From Aquificaceae bacterium (lineage in GTDB: Bacteria > Aquificota > Aquificia > Aquificales > Aquificaceae), in contig WGFS01000178.1 in assembly GCA_015492115.1 (NCBI GenBank), positions 1-9,745 of the forward strand: a stretch of 9,745 nt of DNA, written 5' to 3'. The position numbers were made by a program, and so were the translations under genes. The number at the start of each line of letters is the position of its first letter. Position 1 is the first letter of the stretch. The notes under the pieces were generated by a model. The model searched no databases. It saw nothing but the letters and a program-made list of their open reading frames with translations, and was not told where the DNA came from. This document shows positions 5,722 through 9,745 of the stretch, piece by piece.

Positions 5722-6432
5722 TTAATCTTCTTTTATAAATTTCAGCTCCTCTGTTATTTCTCTCTCAAGCTCCATGATTCTCTCTATCCCCTCCTTTACT
5801 CTCTGAATATCTATTTTATCGTCTTTTTCTTCAAGAAGTGCAGAGATTCTTTCAAGTTCTTCTCTGCACTGTGTTATACCGCCTTTTATCTTCTGGAAGA
5901 GGTCAGCGTAGTCCTCAAGGACGTGCTGTATCGCCTGACCTATAGCCCCCACAGGGTCAAGCCCCGATGGAAACTCCGTCCTGAGGTAACCCTCCTGAAC
6001 CCTGTCAAGAGAGGTCAGGAGTTGGGACGCGTTCTCGGAGATACTCTCTATCTGCTCCTCAAGGGAGCTTATCTGTCTCTGGTACTTTTCCTCAAAGCTC
6101 TGGACGAGCTCCCTTATCCCGTGAACCACCTCAAGAACCTCTTCGTGTATGGGGATGGGGACAACGGTCTTCTCCTTGTGTCGCTCCTCAAGTATGTCTA
6201 TCACATAGAGGAGTCTCCCGAAGAGTTCCTCAAGCTTTCCCTTCGTCCAGAGGATGTTGAAGAGCACCCAGGCAGAGGATATGGCGAAGCCAACACCCAG
6301 TGCATAGTAGGCGTTCATATTACCGAGAAAGAAGAAGGCGAAGGATATGAGCAATCCAAGGAATATGGAGGAGAGTACGAAGAACTTCAGAAGCTCGTTT
6401 GCTAAGGAAGATATCTTTGGTGTTTCAACCAT
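5722..6432 (-). CDS. Two-TM membrane protein with coiled coil and HAMP-like segment
   Basis: I do not recognise a named family for this 236-residue protein. The N-terminus has two hydrophobic segments (about 15-37 and 40-62) joined by a very short loop, so a hairpin in the membrane with both ends in the cytoplasm is likely. The rest is cytoplasmic and strongly helical: a linker, coiled coil at about 98-140, a stretch at 136-183 that reads like a degenerate HAMP module (two helices around GYLRTEFPSGLDPVGAIGQA), and a second coiled coil at about 185-234. It has no periplasmic sensor domain and no kinase, methyl-acceptor or cyclase output domain. In context it is a candidate membrane anchor or input for the Roadblock/GTPase pair. 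The start at 6432 has GAGGGTGAG just upstream. The gap to ilvN is 58 nt with no visible terminator. Confidence 0.8.
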   Translation of the reverse strand: MVETPKISSLANELLKFFVLSSIFLGLLISFAFFFLGNMNAYYALGVGFAISSAWVLFNILWTKGKLEELFGRLLYVIDILEERHKEKTVVPIPIHEEVLEVVHGIRELVQSFEEKYQRQISSLEEQIESISENASQLLTSLDRVQEGYLRTEFPSGLDPVGAIGQAIQHVLEDYADLFQKIKGGITQCREELERISALLEEKDDKIDIQRVKEGIERIMELEREITEELKFIKED

Positions 6433-6490
6433 TGGCTCACCCTCAAAGCCCTCCTAAGGGAGTTATCGTTTCCACCTGCAGTTTTTTCAG

Positions 6491-7072
6491 TTACTCGGTG
6501 TTACCCTCCTCCAGGAAGAGCTCCCTCTTCATAGCTACCTTTCCAGTCCTCGCCATCTCCTTTATCCCAAAGGGTTTGAGAAGCTCAAGCATTGCGTCTA
6601 TCTTGTCTTCGTCTCCTGTAACCTCTATAGTGTAGGTCTCGGGGGAAACGTCAATTATCTTCCCCCTGAATATCTCAACTATCCTGAGCACCTCGTCCCT
6701 CGCTCTTGAGGTAGGAGTGTGAACCTTTACGAGAACGAGCTCCCTCTCAACGTGGGGAACATCCGTTATGTCCCTAACCTTCAGGGTGTCTATGAGCTTC
6801 CTGAGCTGTTTTACCACCTGGTCTATGACTATGTCGTCCCCAACCACCTCTATGGTCATACGAGATATCCCAGGCTCGTGGGTCTCCCCAACCGAGAGGC
6901 TCTCTATGTTGTATCCCTTGCCCGCTATTAGAGTAGCTATCCTCGCCAGGACACCTATCTCGTTCCTCACCTTGACGTTTATAACGTGCTTCCTTACGTG
7001 CCCCTTTTTTGTCTGCCTGAACTTGGGTGCTTTGGCAACTGTTATGTCCGCTCCACCGACTGTATCAGCCAT
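6491..7072 (-). CDS. ilvN: Acetolactate synthase, regulatory small subunit
   Basis: This is the regulatory subunit of acetohydroxyacid synthase; it activates the IlvB catalytic subunit and gives feedback inhibition, usually by valine. The 193-residue protein has an ACT domain at about 29-102 (VINVKVRNEIGVLARIATLI and GYNIESLSVG, then GISRMTIEVVGDD) and the C-terminal ALS-small domain from about 107 (HVERELVLVKVHTP, IFRGKIIDVSPETYTIEVTG). Asn37, Gly40 and Asn55 correspond to E. coli IlvH Asn11, Gly14 and Asn29, positions where changes weaken valine inhibition, so valine control is expected to be intact (inference). Compared with IlvH there are about 26 extra N-terminal residues, rich in Lys and Ala; the start is supported by GGAGGT six bases before the ATG. 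An ATG four bases upstream runs into a stop after three codons. It follows ilvB by 11 nt. Confidence 0.96.
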   Translation of the reverse strand: MADTVGGADITVAKAPKFRQTKKGHVRKHVINVKVRNEIGVLARIATLIAGKGYNIESLSVGETHEPGISRMTIEVVGDDIVIDQVVKQLRKLIDTLKVRDITDVPHVERELVLVKVHTPTSRARDEVLRIVEIFRGKIIDVSPETYTIEVTGDEDKIDAMLELLKPFGIKEMARTGKVAMKRELFLEEGNTE

Positions 7073-7083
7073 ACATTACCTCC

Positions 7084-8835
7084 TCAACCTACAAGATACA
7101 TGGTCTCAGCCTCTGCCCCCTTACCGTCCTCAAGTATCATGTCCTTGTAAGACTTGCCCGGGGGAACCATCGGGAGGACGTTCTCTTCCCTGTCAACCAC
7201 GAAGTCCAGCACAACGGGTCTGTCATCTATCTTCATAGCCTCTTCAAGGATCTCTCTCACCTCTTTGGGCTTTTCAGCCCTGAACCCAACCGCTCCCATG
7301 GCTTCCGCCAGCTTTACAAAGTCAGGCTGTAAGCTCAGATCAACCTCAGAGTACCTCTTGTCGTAGAAGAGCTCCTGCCACTGGCGAACCATCCCAAGGT
7401 AGGCGTTGTTTATTATCGCGACCTTGACGGGTATCCTGTACTGGACAGCGGTTATTATCTCCTGCATTGTCATCACGAAGGAGCCGTCTCCATCTATAAC
7501 GAAGACCTCCTTGTCAGGTCTTCCCACCTTTGCACCTATCCCTGCGGGAAGACCGAAGCCCATGGTTCCCAGACCACCGGAGTTCAAGAACTGCCTCGGG
7601 TAAGAATACTTGTAGAACATGGCAGCCCACATCTGGTGCTGACCCACTCCGGGAACTATTATCGCGTCCCCGTTCGTTGCCTCGTAGATCTGCTCTATGA
7701 CGTACTGGGGCTTTATGACCTTCCTGGAGTTTCTGTAGGTCAGGGGGTGAAGCTTCTTCCACTTCTCTATCTGCTCTATCCACTTTTCCCTGTCCTCTGG
7801 GTGTTCTATCTTTGCCCCTTTTCTCTTCAGTTCGTTTATCAGCTTTCTGAGAACTATCTTCACGTCCCCCACTATCGGGACGTCCACGATTATGTTCTTG
7901 GATATTGACGCGGGGTCTATGTCTATGTGAATTATCCTGGCGTCGGGGGCAAACTCGTCTATCTTCCCTGTAACCCTGTCGTCAAACCTTGCCCCGACAG
8001 CTATCAGAAGGTCTGAGTTGTAAACAGCCATGTTGGCGTAGTAAGTCCCGTGCATACCCAGCATCCTGAGTGCGAGGGGATGGTTTTCGGGGAACGCTCC
8101 CTTACCCTGAGTCGTGGTCGTAACGGGTATCTTCATGAGCTCCGCGAGCTCTACGAGCTCCTCCTGAGCTTCCGCGTTGACAGCACCACCTCCAACGTAG
8201 AGGACGGGTCTCCTGGCAGACATTATCAATTTCGCAGCCTTCTTTATCTGCTGTGTGTTCCCCTCAACGTGAGGCTTGTAACCCGGCAGAGATCTCTTGA
8301 CCTCGTCCATGGAGGGTATCTTTACGTCGGAGAGCTGTTGGGTTATGTCCTTTGGAATATCCACAAGGACGGGTCCGGGTCTTCCCGTGCTCGCTATGTA
8401 AAAAGCCTTCCTTATCACGAGCGGTAGCTCCTCTATATCTCTCACTAAGAAGTTGTGTTTGGTTATCGGTCTGGTTATCCCGACTATATCAACCTCCTGA
8501 AAGGCGTCGTTCCCTATCATGTGGGTGGGAACCTGTCCCGTTATCACCACGAGGGGAACCGAGTCCATGTAGGCGTCAGCTATGGGCGTAACTATGTTGG
8601 TCGCTCCGGGTCCAGAGGTTGTCATGGCGACCCCCACCTTTCCCGTAGCCTTGGCGTACCCCTCAGCCATGTGCCCTGCGCCTTGCTCGTGCCTTGCGAG
8701 TATGTGCTTTATAGACCCGTCCCTGTAGAGGGCATCGTAGACCTCCATTATGGCACCGCCGGGGAGGCCGAATATTACATCCACCTTCTCCTCTTTGAGG
8801 GTTTCTATGACTATGTCCGCGCCCTTTCTTGACAT
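7084..8835 (-). CDS. ilvB: Acetolactate synthase, catalytic large subunit
   Basis: This ThDP-dependent enzyme joins two pyruvates to acetolactate, or pyruvate and 2-ketobutyrate to acetohydroxybutyrate, opening valine, leucine and isoleucine synthesis. At 583 residues it has the normal family length. Three domains are seen: an N-terminal pyrimidine-binding domain with FGLPGGAIMEVYDAL (22-36), catalytic Glu50 in ARHEQGAGHMAEGYA and TSGPGATN (73-80); a central FAD-binding-like domain (about 195-345) with GARFDDRVTGK (281-291); and a C-terminal pyrophosphate-binding domain with GLGTMGFGLPAGIGA (421-435) and the metal/ThDP motif GDGSF...NN (449-477). Residues after the motif (YLGMVRQWQELFY) also fit acetolactate synthase rather than other family members. 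The start at 8835 has a good AGGAGG. It is the first gene of a seven-gene minus-strand run and is divergent from atpA, with a 113-bp shared upstream region. Confidence 0.97.
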   Translation of the reverse strand: MSRKGADIVIETLKEEKVDVIFGLPGGAIMEVYDALYRDGSIKHILARHEQGAGHMAEGYAKATGKVGVAMTTSGPGATNIVTPIADAYMDSVPLVVITGQVPTHMIGNDAFQEVDIVGITRPITKHNFLVRDIEELPLVIRKAFYIASTGRPGPVLVDIPKDITQQLSDVKIPSMDEVKRSLPGYKPHVEGNTQQIKKAAKLIMSARRPVLYVGGGAVNAEAQEELVELAELMKIPVTTTTQGKGAFPENHPLALRMLGMHGTYYANMAVYNSDLLIAVGARFDDRVTGKIDEFAPDARIIHIDIDPASISKNIIVDVPIVGDVKIVLRKLINELKRKGAKIEHPEDREKWIEQIEKWKKLHPLTYRNSRKVIKPQYVIEQIYEATNGDAIIVPGVGQHQMWAAMFYKYSYPRQFLNSGGLGTMGFGLPAGIGAKVGRPDKEVFVIDGDGSFVMTMQEIITAVQYRIPVKVAIINNAYLGMVRQWQELFYDKRYSEVDLSLQPDFVKLAEAMGAVGFRAEKPKEVREILEEAMKIDDRPVVLDFVVDREENVLPMVPPGKSYKDMILEDGKGAEAETMYLVG

Positions 8836-8948
8836 TAGACTATCTCCTCCTGATATACATAAATCGTAATATATAAAATTTGTATTAAGTTAATGGAAGT
8901 TCAAGCTCTTGTGATATAATTTTGGGCATAAAATTAGGAGGTTCCGGA
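8836..8948. promoter_or_regulatory. AT-rich divergent intergenic region between ilvB and atpA
   Basis: This 113-bp region is the longest gap between genes in the window and the only divergent one, so it must hold promoters for both directions. The central part (about 8856-8935) is much richer in A and T than the genes on either side. The atpA promoter is clear. For ilvB, a TATATT (8873 to 8868, minus strand) is a weak -10 candidate, without a convincing -35 at normal spacing (TTAACT at 8893 to 8888 is only 14 bp away). No leader peptide, T-box or attenuator hairpin with a T run is seen before ilvB: the likely leader is too short for one. Confidence 0.5.
8912..8920 (+). promoter_or_regulatory. 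Extended -10 promoter for atpA
   Basis: TGaTATAAT is a perfect extended -10 element for a sigma-70-type RNA polymerase. Transcription would start near 8926-8928, leaving a leader of about 22 nt that contains the Shine-Dalgarno AGGAGG (8936-8941), placed 7 nt before the atpA ATG. No TTGACA-like -35 is seen 16-18 bp upstream, which is common for extended -10 promoters. Confidence 0.6.
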
Positions 8949-9745
8949 ATGGGAATGCTCAGTTACGAGGAAGCCCTTGACCTTCTGCGCCAACAGATAA
9001 AGGACTTTGAAGCGGAAGCCAAGATGGAAGAGGTCGGCGTGGTCTATTACGTCGGTGACGGTGTCGCGAGGGCTTACGGACTTGAGAACGCCATGGCTAT
9101 GGAGGTTGTTGAGTTTGAAGGTGGTGAGAAGGGCTTAGCCTTCAACCTTGAAGAGGACAACGTAGGTATCATCATACTCGGAAGCGAGACCGGTATAAGG
9201 GAAGGTTCTATAGTAAGGAGGACGAACCAGATCCTATCAGCCCCCGTCGGTGAAGGTCTTGTCGGCAGGGTCATAAACCCTCTCGGTGAACCCCTTGACG
9301 GAAAGGGACCCGTTGAGTACGAGTACATGTCTCCCGTTGAGAAGATAGCTCCGGGTGTCGTTGCAAGGAAGCCCGTTCATGAGCCTCTCCAGACGGGTAT
9401 AAAGGCTATAGACTCCATGATCCCCATAGGCAGGGGGCAGAGGGAGCTGATAATAGGTGACAGGGCTACCGGTAAGACGACCATATGTATAGACACCATA
9501 CTCAACCAGAGGGACACCGACGTTTACTGCATATACGTCGCGATAGGTCAGAAGAGGTCAACCACCGCAAGGATAATAGAGCTCCTTGAGAAAGAGGGGG
9601 CAATGGAGTACACCACCGTGGTTGTCGCGTCAGCTACAGACCCCGCGTCGCTCCAGTATCTCGCTCCCTTCGTGGGATGCACCATAGGTGAGTACTTCAG
9701 GGACAACGGCAAGCACGCCCTCGTCGTTTACGATGACCTCTCCAA
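8949..9745 (+). CDS. atpA: ATP synthase F1 subunit alpha (5' part, 3' end outside window)
   Basis: Alpha subunit of F1Fo ATP synthase, the non-catalytic nucleotide-binding subunit of the F1 hexamer on the cytoplasmic side of the inner membrane. The first 265 codons of about 500 are present. The N-terminal beta-barrel region is clear (VVYYVGDGVARAYGLENAM), followed by VGRVINPLGEPLDGKGP, LQTGIKAIDSMIPIGRGQRE, the P-loop GDRATGKT (170-177) and Walker B LVVYDDLS at the window edge. The P-loop has Ala173 where E. coli and most alpha subunits have Gln172 (GDRQTGKT). The ATG at 8949 is chosen over the in-frame ATG at 8955 because it lies 7 nt after AGGAGG. atpA opens its own transcript here: no atpB/E/F/H genes precede it, unlike the usual atpIBEFHAGDC order. 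Confidence 0.97.
   Translation, partial: MGMLSYEEALDLLRQQIKDFEAEAKMEEVGVVYYVGDGVARAYGLENAMAMEVVEFEGGEKGLAFNLEEDNVGIIILGSETGIREGSIVRRTNQILSAPVGEGLVGRVINPLGEPLDGKGPVEYEYMSPVEKIAPGVVARKPVHEPLQTGIKAIDSMIPIGRGQRELIIGDRATGKTTICIDTILNQRDTDVYCIYVAIGQKRSTTARIIELLEKEGAMEYTTVVVASATDPASLQYLAPFVGCTIGEYFRDNGKHALVVYDDLS

Noticed and set aside
5923..6405. Plus-strand open frame opposite the coiled-coil membrane protein
   Set aside because: No Shine-Dalgarno sequence or domain; the minus-strand gene has good start context, TM segments and coiled coils.
6433..6490. Terminator or promoter between ilvN and the coiled-coil gene
   Set aside because: No stable GC-rich hairpin with a T run and no convincing -10/-35 pair; the sequence only supplies ribosome-binding motifs.
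8836..8948. Attenuator, T-box or leucine/valine leader peptide before ilvB
   Set aside because: The gap is too short once promoter space is removed, and no run of branched-chain codons or terminator hairpin with a T tract was found.

Overview
The window reads as ordinary, densely packed chromosome of a thermophilic bacterium, most likely of the Aquificota (Hydrogenobacter/Hydrogenivirga/Aquifex relatives). This rests on the strong preference for AGG/AGA arginine and ATA isoleucine codons, lysine/glutamate-rich proteins, very short intergenic gaps, an ATP synthase alpha gene that starts its own transcript, and the mix of genes present. The assignment to phylum is an inference and no species is proposed. 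No rRNA, tRNA, CRISPR array, insertion sequence or phage gene was seen.

Left part (1-2933, plus strand): the 3' end of purL (purine synthesis; its 5' end lies outside the window), overlapped by lspA (lipoprotein signal peptidase), then after 9 nt an archaemetzincin-type zinc peptidase (amzA). The three genes look like one transcription unit.

Middle and right (2910-8835, minus strand, read right to left): ilvB and ilvN (the two subunits of acetolactate synthase, first step of branched-chain amino acid synthesis) are followed by four tightly spaced genes. These are a two-TM coiled-coil protein with a HAMP-like segment, a Roadblock/LC7 protein, a PATAN (DUF4388) protein with a C-terminal winged-helix-like domain, and a small Ras-like GTPase of the MglA/CvnD type. 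The last gene of the run is a YajR-like MFS transporter that meets amzA tail to tail with a 24-bp overlap. All seven genes point the same way, and the largest gap is 58 nt.

Right edge (8836-9745): a 113-bp AT-rich divergent region carries a perfect extended -10 promoter (TGaTATAAT) for atpA, whose first 265 codons are in the window.

The most interesting item is the four-gene GTPase module at 4098-6432. It resembles MglA/MglB and the Streptomyces conservons in having a Roadblock protein paired with a small GTPase whose G3 motif lacks the usual Asp. Here the pair sits with a PATAN-winged-helix protein and a membrane coiled-coil protein in place of the histidine-kinase-like and DUF742 partners of the conservons. 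Its output is not evident from sequence. Next in interest is a perfect 8-bp inverted repeat enclosing TATAAT directly in front of the transporter start, which has no Shine-Dalgarno sequence and could be read from a leaderless message.
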